Positions 1-9,451 of a stretch of DNA of 64,000 nt are shown here, piece by piece. The stretch is from NCBI RefSeq assembly GCF_020905375.1, contig NZ_JAJJBU010000013.1, positions 62,001 through 126,000 of the forward strand, written 5' to 3'. Each line of letters starts with the position of its first letter. The stretch's first letter is position 1. The position numbers and the translations under genes were made by a program. The notes under the pieces are model-generated. The model worked only from the letters and a program-made list of their open reading frames with translations, had not been told where the DNA came from and ran no database searches. The DNA is from Arthrobacter cryoconiti. GTDB lineage: Bacteria > Actinomycetota > Actinomycetes > Actinomycetales > Micrococcaceae.

Positions 1-2062
1 CGCCAACGTCCCAGCGGTCGCTGGAGGCGACCAGAGGGAGTAAACCGATCGCGGCGTGCTCGGCGGCATGCAAAGCTCCAGGGAACTGCGGTTCCACAAG
101 CCCGCCGTCGATCAACGTTCGGTTGTCCATCGTGAACCACACTGCTTTGGTGAACAGGTCCCGGGCACCGAGCTCTAGGGGTTCCTCGCCCAATACTTCA
201 TTGGAAATGAATGCCTTACGTTGAAAGGAGACCACTTGAGTGGTGACCTGAACTTCGCCAAAATGCATCTCCACTGGTCCCCAGGTCTCGTGTTGGAGTG
301 ATTCCAACACGGCAATCGCAGTGACGTCCCGGGCAGTGGTGTAGTAGTCGGGGCTGCCCTTGCGCACTAATGCGCAGTGGTCTTGTTCATTGAGTTCTTG
401 GACAATATATGGTTCGCCCTGATGAACGTACACGGCGCCTTGGTGCGCCTGATAGTGCGACTGGGGAGAGTCCATGGTGCCCAACAATGCGCCGGTATCA
501 GAGTCGATGATATTGATGGGCCCGCCACCATCGGCGCGTAGATTTACCATGGCGGCAGCGCTTTGTGGATGTGTCCAGAACCAGCCACCGGGGCGTTTAC
601 GAAGGTAGCCTTCCGCCACTAACTGTCCCAGTACCTTTACGGTGTTTTCGGGAAACAGGGGAAGGTCTTCTGACGTCAGTGGCAGCTCGGCAGCAGCGGC
701 GCACAAGTGCGGGCCCAAAACGTAGGGGTTGGAGGGGTCAAATACTGTGGCTTCCACCGGGACGTCAAAGATTGCCTCCGGATGGTGCACCAGATAAGTG
801 TCGAGAGGGTCATCACTGGCTATGAACGCAGCTAGGGCGTCCTGACCAGCACGCCCGGCCCTGCCAATCTGCTGGAATAAAGATGCTCGGGTTCCTGGCC
901 AGCCAGCCACCAGGACAGCGTCAAGCCCGGAGATATCGATTCCCAGCTCCAAGGCGGACGTGCTCGATACGCCAAGAAGCTCTCCAGATCGTAGAGCTTT
1001 CTCCAATGCTCGACGTTCTTCAGGCAGATATCCGGAACGGTAGGCGGCCACTCGTGCGGGCAAGCTGGAGTCCACGTCTGCCAACAACCGCCGGGTTGTA
1101 CTCGCTATTGTCTCCGCACCGCGCCGGGACTTGATAAACGCAATGGTGCGTACCCGGGCGGCAACCAGATTTGCCAGCAAGTCGGATGTTTCGGCGAGTG
1201 CGGTGCGCCGTGACTTGGCACCGTTTTCACCCTTGAAATCAGTGAGCTCTGGTTCCCAGAACGCGACCGTTGTGGCTCCGTGCGGTGAGTCGTCCTGGGT
1301 GAAAGTCACAGCGGGTGCGCCGATCAGGCGTGCAAACGATTCTCCAGGATCGCTGGACGTCGCTGAAGCCCCAATGAAAATGGGATCGGCTCCATAATGG
1401 GCGCAGATGCGCCGCAGCCGGCGCATGAGCACAGCCACATGGGAGCCAAAGACTCCCCGATAACTGTGGGCTTCGTCAATGACCACATATTTGAGCCTGC
1501 GGAAGAATCTGGCCCACCACGTGTGATTTGGCAGTACACCAAAGTGGATCATATCCGGGTTGCACAAGACAAAGTTGGCGTGATCGCGAATCCATCGGCG
1601 ATCAGCAGGGGCGGTGTCGCCGTCGTAGGTGGCAGCGCGCAATGTGGGTAGATGAAGGGACGTCAGCGCGGCCAGCTGATCAGCTGCCAACGCCTTCGTC
1701 GGGGAGAGATACAAGGCCACGGCGCCGTCGTCCTCTAGCTTGCCTGGGTTCTCCACCACACGTAGCCCGGCCCGGTGCACAGCATCAACAGCAGGCAGTT
1801 GGTAGGCCAGTGACTTCCCGGAGGCTGTCCCCGTGGCAATGACTACGTGATTGCCACAATGGGCGGCTTCCGCCGCGAGTATTTGGTGCCGCCAGGGCGT
1901 GTCGACACCCAATAAACCGTATGCTGCCACCAGATCTGGGTGAACCCAATCAGGCCATGGTGCACTTACTGCTTGGCGGGCAGGAATTCTGTGGACATGC
2001 TGCAACTGGCCCGGGGACGCGCCCCGGCCCAAGAGAGAGATGAGGGAATTATCTGCGGGCAC
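1..2062 (-). CDS. DEAD/DEAH-box superfamily 2 helicase, YprA/MrfA-like (3' end outside window)
   Basis: The gene runs off the left edge, so only about 687 N-terminal codons are visible. The conceptual translation shows an ATP-binding motif ATGTASGKS (around 1820-1846), a DEAH box in VVIDEAHSYRG (around 1465-1492), the motif GASATSSDP, and a motif VI stretch QQIGRAGRAG (around 853-880). Together these define a two-RecA-domain helicase like YprA/MrfA, which are 3'-5' DNA helicases linked to DNA repair in Bacillus. The Cys-rich DUF1998-type C-terminus expected for that family would lie outside the window. I start it at GTG 2062 because an in-frame TGA lies just upstream (2075-2077); the ribosome-binding site there is weak. 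It follows the GNAT gene on the same strand by 116 bp and may be cotranscribed with it. Confidence 0.88.
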   Translation of the reverse strand, partial: MPADNSLISLLGRGASPGQLQHVHRIPARQAVSAPWPDWVHPDLVAAYGLLGVDTPWRHQILAAEAAHCGNHVVIATGTASGKSLAYQLPAVDAVHRAGLRVVENPGKLEDDGAVALYLSPTKALAADQLAALTSLHLPTLRAATYDGDTAPADRRWIRDHANFVLCNPDMIHFGVLPNHTWWARFFRRLKYVVIDEAHSYRGVFGSHVAVLMRRLRRICAHYGADPIFIGASATSSDPGESFARLIGAPAVTFTQDDSPHGATTVAFWEPELTDFKGENGAKSRRTALAETSDLLANLVAARVRTIAFIKSRRGAETIASTTRRLLADVDSSLPARVAAYRSGYLPEERRALEKALRSGELLGVSSTSALELGIDISGLDAVLVAGWPGTRASLFQQIGRAGRAGQDALAAFIASDDPLDTYLVHHPEAIFDVPVEATVFDPSNPYVLGPHLCAAAAELPLTSEDLPLFPENTVKVLGQLVAEGYLRKRPGGWFWTHPQSAAAMVNLRADGGGPINIIDSDTGALLGTMDSPQSHYQAHQGAVYVHQGEPYIVQELNEQDHCALVRKGSPDYYTTARDVTAIAVLESLQHETWGPVEMHFGEVQVTTQVVSFQRKAFISNEVLGEEPLELGARDLFTKAVWFTMDNRTLIDGGLVEPQFPGALHAAEHAAIGLLPLVASSDRWDVG

Positions 2063-2178
2063 AACTTCATTGTGTCACCGCGCTCAGACGGCTCGCTGTG
2101 CCAAGGCCCTCATCGGACCGGGGCCGCTCATTGCTCAGGCGGCTGGCTGCGCCGTGATGCTCGAGAGTCCAACGCCTA

Positions 2179-2895
2179 TCACCGGTCAGCGGCCATCTTC
2201 GCTAGTCGTGCGCGGGGGACTAACACGGTGACGGAAGTGGTGCTGCGCCAGCCCATCTTGTAGTACAGCCGCTGCCCGTCTGTGCTTGCCAGGAGCAGGC
2301 CTGTCGTCACAGGGAACTCCTTGGCGCGGGCCGTCAGGGATTGCATGAGAGCCCGGCCATAACCGAGGCGCCGATGAGAGGGGTGTGTTTCAATTTGGTC
2401 AAAAACTGCATAGTCGCCGTAGACGGCTACTTTGCCACTGGCCAGGACCGTCTTACCCCGGACTATGGAACCGGCAAAGCGAGCACGGCAGGAGGAGGCC
2501 ACGCGCTTACCTCCCAGTGGACTGACATTGAGCACAAGCTCAGGATCTCCCAGAAAAGCATCTTGACTGTCCTGACTGTCCATCCGCACAGTCATCAACT
2601 GCTCGGAAGTGGAGAGCAAGCCTAGCCCGGCCGCGTGTGCTTGCTTGACGTAACGGTGGATGTCCGGCCCTAGAACGCACAGTGCACGCTGCTCGGCGAG
2701 GACTACTTCAGCGGCCAAAATGGCGAAAGGGGCGGGCGCGGGATCGCAGATAAAGTACTCCCAGTCCCCGCTGCGGTCCGTGCGCAAGGCGGCGTGGTAC
2801 CCGGTGTCAAAGGAAGTCCGGTAACTTCTCAGCGCGGTCCAACCGGCAAACCACGCGTCCAAAAGTTCCGTCAGCTCCGTAGAACCAGATGTCAT
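2179..2895 (-). CDS. GNAT-family N-acetyltransferase
   Basis: This 238-residue protein carries an acetyl-CoA-binding GNAT signature near its C-terminus, with [19 protein letters not shown] matching the motif A pattern Q/RxxGxG/A. The N-terminal 130 residues match no domain I know. It presumably transfers an acetyl group to a small molecule or protein in the cytoplasm; the substrate cannot be read from the sequence. The ATG at 2895 sits six bases downstream of a TAGGCT -10 element, and GGAGG lies immediately before it, so translation may be leaderless. The gene is divergent from trhO and upstream of the helicase gene. Confidence 0.8.
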   Translation of the reverse strand: MTSGSTELTELLDAWFAGWTALRSYRTSFDTGYHAALRTDRSGDWEYFICDPAPAPFAILAAEVVLAEQRALCVLGPDIHRYVKQAHAAGLGLLSTSEQLMTVRMDSQDSQDAFLGDPELVLNVSPLGGKRVASSCRARFAGSIVRGKTVLASGKVAVYGDYAVFDQIETHPSHRRLGYGRALMQSLTARAKEFPVTTGLLLASTDGQRLYYKMGWRSTTSVTVLVPRARLAKMAADR

Positions 2896-2901
2896 GCCTC
2901 C

Positions 2902-2907
2902 AGCCTA
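2902..2907 (-). promoter_or_regulatory. -10 element of a leaderless promoter (GNAT gene)
   Basis: Reading on the minus strand, TAGGCT is followed by six bases and the ATG at 2895, placing the predicted transcript start at the start codon. No clear -35 box is visible. The same spacing recurs before many genes in this window. Confidence 0.55.
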
Positions 2908-3035
2908 TGCTGAACAGCGCTCTACCGCTTCCTGGCCCGGCGCCAAAGCTATACCTAAATACCCATAATTATTTTTGTTGTGGTGCGACTGGAACGGAAT
3001 GTGAGTATTTGGACAGTGCCCGTACGCTTAAATAC

Positions 3036-3929
3036 GTGGCGTTGAACAAAATTGTGCTCTTTTACGGCTTTACCCCAGTACTGGATCCGGACGCGGTGCG
3101 GCTGTGGCAGCGCGCCCTCTGCGAGAAACTGAACCTCAGGGGGAGAATCCTCCTGTCCAAGGACGGCATTAATGCCACCGTGGGAGGGGACATCAAGGAT
3201 CTCAAGCAGTACCTGAAAACCACGCGCGAGTACGCCGGGTTCAAAAACATTGACATCAAATGGTCCGACGGCACAGGTGAGGACTTTCCCCGTCTGAGCG
3301 TGAAAGTTCGTGACGAGATTGTTAGTTTTGGTGCTCCCGGTGAGCTGAAAGTCGATGAAAACGGTGTAGTAGGCGGCGGCACGCATCTCAAACCAGAAGA
3401 ACTTCACGAGCTCGTGGCCAACAAAAAATCTGCCGGCGAAGAGGTCGTCTTCTTTGACGGACGCAATGCCTTCGAAGCTCAGATCGGCAAGTTCAAGAAC
3501 GCAGTGGTCCCCGACGTTGCCACCACGCATGACTTCATCAAGGAACTGGACTCCGGCAAATATGATGACCTCAAAGATAAACCGGTGGTCACCTATTGCA
3601 CCGGCGGGATCCGCTGTGAGGTACTGAGTTCCTTGATGGTGAACCGGGGTTTCAAAGAGGTCTACCAAATGGACGGTGGGATCGTCCGTTATGGAGAAAC
3701 CTTCAAGGACAAGGGCCTATGGGAGGGATCGCTCTACGTCTTCGACAAACGCATGCATATGGAATTTAGCGAGGACGCCACAACAGTGGGCCGCTGCATT
3801 CGCTGCAATAATCCCAGCAACAAATTTGAAAACTGTTCCAACCCCAGCTGCCGCAACCTGAACTTGTACTGCACCGAGTGCTCCGCGCATCCGTCCACCC
3901 TGCAATGCCCGCAGGGCTGTACGGACTGA
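3036..3929 (+). CDS. trhO: tRNA uridine(34) hydroxylase / rhodanese-related protein TrhO
   Basis: The 297-residue protein belongs to the TrhO (YceA/YbfQ) family, which makes 5-hydroxyuridine at the tRNA wobble position. It has the N-terminal acylphosphatase-like domain with the family phrase [10 protein letters not shown], a rhodanese domain with active-site Cys188 in YCTGGIRCE, and a C-terminal Cys-rich tail (CIRC, CSNPSC, CTEC, CPQGC) typical of the long actinobacterial and gamma-proteobacterial forms. The open frame extends upstream to 2889, but family alignment from memory favours GTG 3036 (then [13 protein letters not shown]). The upstream 49 codons overlap the divergent GNAT start and look non-coding. 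A weak ribosome-binding site leaves the start uncertain by a few codons. Confidence 0.9.
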   Translation: MALNKIVLFYGFTPVLDPDAVRLWQRALCEKLNLRGRILLSKDGINATVGGDIKDLKQYLKTTREYAGFKNIDIKWSDGTGEDFPRLSVKVRDEIVSFGAPGELKVDENGVVGGGTHLKPEELHELVANKKSAGEEVVFFDGRNAFEAQIGKFKNAVVPDVATTHDFIKELDSGKYDDLKDKPVVTYCTGGIRCEVLSSLMVNRGFKEVYQMDGGIVRYGETFKDKGLWEGSLYVFDKRMHMEFSEDATTVGRCIRCNNPSNKFENCSNPSCRNLNLYCTECSAHPSTLQCPQGCTD

Positions 3930-4010
3930 TCCAGTACGTCAAGGCTCGACGTCGGCCCTGCCGCGGGTGCCAGAGCCAGGCTCGAGCGGTGCGCCGGGGA
4001 ACCGACTCGA

Positions 4011-4016
4011 TAGGCT
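4011..4016 (+). promoter_or_regulatory. -10 element of a leaderless promoter (methyltransferase gene)
   Basis: TAGGCT is followed by six bases and the ATG at 4023. There is no Shine-Dalgarno sequence in between, so a leaderless transcript is predicted. Confidence 0.6.
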
Positions 4017-4022
4017 GGTCCA

Positions 4023-5717
4023 ATGAATGACTTCGCCACTGTTCCCGACGCTCCGCAAAGCGACTCGATGGCTCTCCTGAACGCACTTGCCGCTGACCTT
4101 ACGGCCTTGAAATACACTGTGGACGGCGTTTCGGCATTGCTAGGTTCTGAAGCCAGCGATGCCCTAGGCCGGGACCAGATCGTCCCGGCGCTGCTGGCCC
4201 TGCAATTTAGTACCAACCCCCTGGCTACGGTCGTGCGGCTTTGGCTGCTGGCCGAAGATGTCACAGCCGACGCGCTGGCGGCCGCGTTGCCAGGGATTTC
4301 GCTGGCGCAGTTGATCGCCCTTGGGCTGATTGTTCCCGTCCCCGGCGGTGCCAGTCTCCCCGACCCAGCGAATCTCTCCGGCGCCGCCACCATCCGCGCC
4401 GTCGTTGACCTTCGCCCCTACGGGTGGCCGGGAGAAACAAGCGAGCTGGCTGGAACCGATCTGTGGGTAGCCAGCGACCTCGGAGCCCACCAGCGTCCCG
4501 GCGTTCTGCGACGAGATCATGTGCTCGGAATCGGCCAAGCATCGCTGACGCTGGCGCAGTGCACTATTCGGCGGGTGGTCGGCCGGGCATTGGACTTGGG
4601 AACCGGCTGCGGCATCCAGCTCTTCCATCTGCTCCACCACGCCAGCACCGTGGTCGCCACAGACATCTCCGTCCGCGCGCTCGCCTTCACACGCTTCAAC
4701 CTGCTCCTAAACGCCGCAGCATTGGGTCTCTCAGAAACCGACCTTGACGCAGGGAACCCGAACGCGCGGGTCTCCCTTCGCCTGGGAAGCCTCCTAGCGC
4801 CCGTGGTTGGGGAAAAGTTTGATCTGGTGGTTTCCAACCCCCCATTTGTTATCACCCCGCGCCACCTGGGCGAACAGTCCGTAGACCAGTTCACGTACCG
4901 AGACGGTGGACTCGCTGGCGACGCGATTGTGGAAACCCTCGTGAGGGAGTTGCCTGCCGTCCTGGCACCCGGCGGAATTGCGCAGATGTTGGGTAACTGG
5001 GAAGTGGTGGAACAGGAGAACTCTGCGGGAGAGAAAGAAGCGGTGTGGCGCACCCGCCCTATGCAGTGGTCCCCGGATGGCGTCCAGGCATGGTTTATCC
5101 AACGCGAACAGGTCAGTCCGCCCGCCTATGCGGAGACTTGGTTGCAGGATGCCTCACAGGGACGTCAGCAAAACGACTACCTGCGTGCTTACACCGACTA
5201 TATGCACGATTTTGCCTCCCGTCAGGTTGTCGGGATCGGCTTTGGCTACATCCTCTTACGCCGGTCCGAGCGTCAGGGAGGTCTGCCGACCGAAAGCCAC
5301 TTCGAGGAGATTCTCTACCCCATTGAACAGCCGATCGGGTCTTACTTGGCTGCGACCCTTGACCGTGAACAGTGGCTTTCGGCCCATGAATCGCTCTGGT
5401 TGGAGCGGCTGGTAGTGGCGGAGGACGTGACCGAGGAACGCCACCAAAAGCCAGGTGCCGAACACCCCGGAGTGATCTTGCTACGTCAAGGCGCCGGACT
5501 ACGGCGCACCAACTTGATGAGTACCGAATTGGCCGGCTTTGTCTCTGCCAGCGATGGCGAACTGTCGGCAGGCCAGCTGATAACCGCGCTCGCAGCTTTA
5601 CTAGAACGCGACGACGCCGCCTTTGCCCACTCGCTGGAAGCTGAAGTACGCAATCTTGTCCGGGATGGGTTCCTGTTACCAGCGGACCCGTTCTACACGA
5701 GCGGACACGTGTCATGA
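4023..5717 (+). CDS. SAM-dependent methyltransferase, HemK/PrmC-like core (DUF7059-type)
   Basis: The 564-residue protein has a class I methyltransferase core in its middle, with SAM-binding motif I ALDLGTGCGI (about residues 191-200) and the motif IV catalytic signature VVSNPPF (about residue 270). NPPF-type motifs are typical of enzymes that methylate nitrogen atoms in glutamine or nucleic-acid bases. It is flanked by a roughly 180-residue N-terminal region and a roughly 230-residue C-terminal region. This is a common actinobacterial architecture whose substrate I do not know. It overlaps the next gene by 4 bp (ATGA), so the two are probably translationally coupled. It is not the prfA-linked PrmC, because no release-factor gene is nearby. 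Confidence 0.8.
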   Translation: MNDFATVPDAPQSDSMALLNALAADLTALKYTVDGVSALLGSEASDALGRDQIVPALLALQFSTNPLATVVRLWLLAEDVTADALAAALPGISLAQLIALGLIVPVPGGASLPDPANLSGAATIRAVVDLRPYGWPGETSELAGTDLWVASDLGAHQRPGVLRRDHVLGIGQASLTLAQCTIRRVVGRALDLGTGCGIQLFHLLHHASTVVATDISVRALAFTRFNLLLNAAALGLSETDLDAGNPNARVSLRLGSLLAPVVGEKFDLVVSNPPFVITPRHLGEQSVDQFTYRDGGLAGDAIVETLVRELPAVLAPGGIAQMLGNWEVVEQENSAGEKEAVWRTRPMQWSPDGVQAWFIQREQVSPPAYAETWLQDASQGRQQNDYLRAYTDYMHDFASRQVVGIGFGYILLRRSERQGGLPTESHFEEILYPIEQPIGSYLAATLDREQWLSAHESLWLERLVVAEDVTEERHQKPGAEHPGVILLRQGAGLRRTNLMSTELAGFVSASDGELSAGQLITALAALLERDDAAFAHSLEAEVRNLVRDGFLLPADPFYTSGHVS

Positions 5718-6463
5718 TCCTCTCTCACAACGCACCATGGTGGGCCATCCTGCTTTGCCTTGCGGCCGCCGTCGTACTTCCGACTTTAATTGGTTTGGAA
5801 CGACAGATTAACAATAAATCTGCCGGAATGCGCACACATGCCCTCGTCGGTCTGGGCGCGGCACTGTTCATGGTGGTGAGCAAATATGGATTTTCCGATG
5901 TGCTTGAGGTAGACATTGTCCGGCTTGACCCGTCACGGGTGGCTGCACAGATTGTGACGGGCATCGGTTTCATCGGTGCCGGGTTGGTGTTTGTGCGCAG
6001 AAACAAGGTGCGCGGACTGACTACGGCCTCCTCCATCTGGCTCACGGCCGCCGTGGGTTCTGCTGCCGGCGCAGGGCTGGTGCTGCCGGCGGCGTTTGCT
6101 ACCGGCGCTTATTTCCTGGTGGTGGTGGTGTACGCCAAGGTGATAGCGCGGCTTCGAGTGTCAGGACGGCGCTATCACGCTCTGCAAGTCACTTACGAGG
6201 ATGGGACGGGGGCGTTGCGGGAAATTTTACAACGCTGCACGAGCCTTGGATTTCAGATTCAGGGCTTTACCACCAGTCCGCTGGAACACCGGGACAGTGG
6301 CTTGTTGGGTCGCGGATTGAAGGATCATGCCGAAGTCAACGGGGCAAATCTAATTGAAGTTGAGCTGGAAATCGAAGGCCTTGCACCACGCAGCACGCTC
6401 TTGGCGGAACTCTCCGCACTACCCACCGTCAAGGCCATTTCCCTTGATGATGAGAACGAATAG
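5714..6463 (+). CDS. MgtC/SapB-family membrane protein
   Basis: The 249-residue protein has the MgtC signature region near its N-terminus: a first hydrophobic helix, then GLERQINNKSAGMRTHALV and several further hydrophobic segments to about residue 145, followed by a roughly 100-residue soluble C-terminal domain. MgtC-like proteins sit in the inner membrane and help survival under low magnesium or in macrophages; their direct activity is debated. The ATG at 5714 overlaps the stop of the methyltransferase gene. A 137-bp gap with no clear hairpin separates it from topA. Confidence 0.88.
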   Translation: MILSHNAPWWAILLCLAAAVVLPTLIGLERQINNKSAGMRTHALVGLGAALFMVVSKYGFSDVLEVDIVRLDPSRVAAQIVTGIGFIGAGLVFVRRNKVRGLTTASSIWLTAAVGSAAGAGLVLPAAFATGAYFLVVVVYAKVIARLRVSGRRYHALQVTYEDGTGALREILQRCTSLGFQIQGFTTSPLEHRDSGLLGRGLKDHAEVNGANLIEVELEIEGLAPRSTLLAELSALPTVKAISLDDENE

Positions 6464-6600
6464 ACAGGGCCCCTAAGCCCGTGAAGAACAGGCCCAACTA
6501 GTGCCCGGTTTCCCTCCTAATACATGTTCAGGGTAAATATATGGTGAACTAGGCACATGGGGGCGCCGTTCGCCCACCGTCCATTTTCTGTAGGAGTACC

Positions 6601-9375
6601 GTGCCAAGCAAGGCAGCCAGCAAGCCAAAGACAGGCAAAAAGCTCGTCATCGTAGAGTCACCGGCCAAGAGCAAAACTATTGCGAAATACTTGGGCGAGG
6701 GCTTTGTTGTGGAAGCTTCCATTGGACACATACGTGACCTGCCTCAGCCCTCAGACCTGCCCGCGGAACTGAAAAAGTCACCGATCGGCAAGTTTGCGGT
6801 GGACCTAGAAAACGGTTTCAAACCGTACTACGTCATCTCCCCGGACAAGAAAAAGACGGTAGCCCAGCTCAAGGCGCAGCTCAAAGATGCCGACGAACTC
6901 TACCTCGCAACTGATGGGGACCGTGAAGGCGAAGCCATCGCGTGGCACCTGTTGGAGGTACTTAAACCCAAAGTGCCCGTGCACCGGATGACCTTTGCTG
7001 AAATCACCAAGGAGTCCCTCCAGCGTGCCTTGGGAAATCTGCGCGAGTTGGACACCGACTTGGTCGATGCCCAGGAAACCCGCCGTGTTCTGGACCGCTT
7101 GTACGGATATGAGATTTCTCCAGTGCTGTGGCGGAAGGTTTCTCGCGGGCTTTCAGCTGGCCGAGTCCAATCTGTTGTGACTCGCATGGTGGTGGAGCGT
7201 GAGCGCGAACGTATGGCGTTCCGTTCTGCCGGATACTGGGATTTGGCGGGAACTTTCATTCCGGACGCCGCCGCGGGGGAGAAGTTCAGTGCCAAACTGG
7301 CTTCCCTGGACGGGTTGCGCGTAGCCTCCGGACGGGACTTCAACGACAAGGGCGAGCTCACTGGAAAGAACGTTGCGCACCTGGACGAAGCCAGGGCTAG
7401 GGCTCTAGCACAGGGTCTGGCGCAGGCAGACTTTGCCGTGCGGGCCGTAGAACACAAACCGTATACACGCCGGCCTGCCGCTCCGTTCACGACTTCCACA
7501 CTTCAGCAGGAGGCCGGGCGCAAGCTGCGCTTCTCCTCAAAGTCGACCATGCAGACGGCTCAGCGCCTGTATGAAAACGGTTACATCACGTATATGCGTA
7601 CCGATTCCTCCGCCTTGAGTGAGGAAGCGGTCAGCGCCGCTCGCCGTCAGGCGTCGGAACTATATGGGCCCGAATTCATCCCAGCTGCCAAGCGCGTCTA
7701 CGCCAACAAGAGTTCAAATGCCCAAGAAGCGCACGAGGCCATCCGCCCCGCAGGTGATTCTTTCCGCACTCCGGCTCAAGTGGCTAGTGCCCTGCGCGGG
7801 GACGAATTTAAGCTCTACGAGCTGATTTGGAAGCGTACGGTTGCCTCGCAGATGGCGGATGCCAAGGGTTCAACGGCGACCATCAAGTTAGGTGCCACAG
7901 CGGAAGATGGAGCGGATGCTGAATTTTCCGCCTCCGGGACCGTCATCACGTTCCGAGGCTTTATGGCAGCCTACGAGGAAGGCCGTGACGAGTCACGCGA
8001 GGACTCTGAGGACTCCAGCCGCCGTCTGCCTAACGTCAAGGCGAAGGACGCGCTGACGGCCGCCGAGGTCACAGCCAACGGGCACGAGACGTCTCCGCCG
8101 CCACGCTTCACCGAGGCGTCGCTGACCAAGGAGATGGAAGAACGGGATATCGGACGCCCGTCCACGTATGCGTCTACGTTGTCCACGATCATGGATCGCG
8201 GCTATGTTCGCAAACAAGGTTCGGCGCTGATCCCCACTTGGATCGCGTTCTCCGTCATTCGCCTGCTGGAGCAGCATTTCACCTCCTACGTGGATTACGA
8301 GTTCACGGCGGGCATGGAGACAGGCTTGGACCGGATCGCTCACGGCGAGGACAAGGGTTCTGACTGGCTGCGCCATTTCTACTTTGGCGACGGTGCTGAC
8401 GGGGGCGACGACGGCCTCTTCGGAATTGTGAACAACTTGGGTGAAATCGATGCCCGGGACATCAACTCCATCGCCATCACGGACACTTTGATGCTGCGCG
8501 TGGGCAAATTTGGTCCGTACCTTGAGTCCACTGTCCCCACAGTTGACCCGAAGACCGGGGAGATTATTGAAGCCGCTCGAGCCAACGTCCCTGAAGATCT
8601 GGCCCCAGATGAGCTAACGCCCGCCAAGGCACAAGAGCTGATGGAAACGGCCGCACCCGAGGAACGGGTGCTGGGTGTGGACCCCGGCACGAACCGCACG
8701 GTGGTGGCCAAGAACGGGCGCTATGGCCCGTATGTTACCGAAGTAATCCCCGAGCTGACCGAGGAAGAGATCGCTAACCAGCCGGTGGAGTACTACAAGA
8801 ACGGCAAGCCTAAACCGCCGAAAAAGCCAGTGAAGGAGAAGCCGCGAACAGGGTCGCTCTTTAAAACCATGAGCGTGGACACGGTTACGCTGGAGCAGGC
8901 TCTAGATATCATGAGCCTGCCCCGGGTATTGGGAGCAGATGCGGACGGTGCGGAGATCACCGTACAGAATGGACGGTTTGGTCCCTACCTAAAGAAAGGT
9001 TCGGATTCACGTTCCATTGCCAGCGAGGACGAAATCTTCACGATCACCCTCGATGCCGCACTGGAAATCTACTCCCAGCCCAAGCAGCGTGGGGCCCGAG
9101 CCGCGGTGGCACCTCTTGCGGAGTTTGGCGACGACCCCGTGTCAGAGAAGAAGATCGTGGTGAAAGAAGGTCGCTTTGGCCCCTACATCACCGACGGTAT
9201 TACGAACATCACTGTGCCCCGGGGCACAGACGTTGAAGAACTGACACGGGAAATCGCGATCGAGCTGCTGGCGGACAAGCGTGAACGCGGTCCAATCAAG
9301 CGAACAGCCAAAACGGCCGCTAAGAAGGCTCCAGCTAAGAAGCCGGCGGCGAAGAAGAAAGTTAGCGCTAAGTAA
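6601..9375 (+). CDS. topA: DNA topoisomerase I
   Basis: The 924-residue type IA topoisomerase relaxes negatively supercoiled DNA. It has the N-terminal TOPRIM domain (KKLVIVESPAKSKTI, then TDGDREGEAIAWH), and the catalytic tyrosine is Tyr331 in YITYMRTDSSA. Instead of the zinc fingers of the E. coli enzyme, it has several C-terminal repeats containing GRFGPY or GRYGPY, followed by a strongly basic Lys/Ala tail, as in mycobacterial TopA. The start is GTG 6601, with an AGGAG ribosome-binding site at about 6591-6595. The gene lies apart from its neighbours and probably has its own promoter in 6464-6600. Confidence 0.97.
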   Translation: MPSKAASKPKTGKKLVIVESPAKSKTIAKYLGEGFVVEASIGHIRDLPQPSDLPAELKKSPIGKFAVDLENGFKPYYVISPDKKKTVAQLKAQLKDADELYLATDGDREGEAIAWHLLEVLKPKVPVHRMTFAEITKESLQRALGNLRELDTDLVDAQETRRVLDRLYGYEISPVLWRKVSRGLSAGRVQSVVTRMVVERERERMAFRSAGYWDLAGTFIPDAAAGEKFSAKLASLDGLRVASGRDFNDKGELTGKNVAHLDEARARALAQGLAQADFAVRAVEHKPYTRRPAAPFTTSTLQQEAGRKLRFSSKSTMQTAQRLYENGYITYMRTDSSALSEEAVSAARRQASELYGPEFIPAAKRVYANKSSNAQEAHEAIRPAGDSFRTPAQVASALRGDEFKLYELIWKRTVASQMADAKGSTATIKLGATAEDGADAEFSASGTVITFRGFMAAYEEGRDESREDSEDSSRRLPNVKAKDALTAAEVTANGHETSPPPRFTEASLTKEMEERDIGRPSTYASTLSTIMDRGYVRKQGSALIPTWIAFSVIRLLEQHFTSYVDYEFTAGMETGLDRIAHGEDKGSDWLRHFYFGDGADGGDDGLFGIVNNLGEIDARDINSIAITDTLMLRVGKFGPYLESTVPTVDPKTGEIIEAARANVPEDLAPDELTPAKAQELMETAAPEERVLGVDPGTNRTVVAKNGRYGPYVTEVIPELTEEEIANQPVEYYKNGKPKPPKKPVKEKPRTGSLFKTMSVDTVTLEQALDIMSLPRVLGADADGAEITVQNGRFGPYLKKGSDSRSIASEDEIFTITLDAALEIYSQPKQRGARAAVAPLAEFGDDPVSEKKIVVKEGRFGPYITDGITNITVPRGTDVEELTREIAIELLADKRERGPIKRTAKTAAKKAPAKKPAAKKKVSAK

Positions 9376-9451
9376 TCGTTGCTCAACGGCCCAGATTTCT
9401 CGGGTGCGGGCCCGTGGTGTGTGTGGGCCCGCAACAGGCAATAATAGGCTT

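Noticed and set aside
2889-3035. N-terminal extension of TrhO to ATG 2889
   Set aside because: It overlaps the divergent GNAT start, has unlike composition, and the family begins near the ALNKIVLFY segment.
2955-3668. 237-codon open frame antisense to trhO
   Set aside because: trhO is a clear family member with catalytic and Cys-rich motifs; the antisense frame shows no known motif and arises from codon bias on the opposite strand.
3734-4393. 219-codon minus-strand open frame across the trhO/methyltransferase junction
   Set aside because: It is antisense to two well-supported genes and shows no domain.
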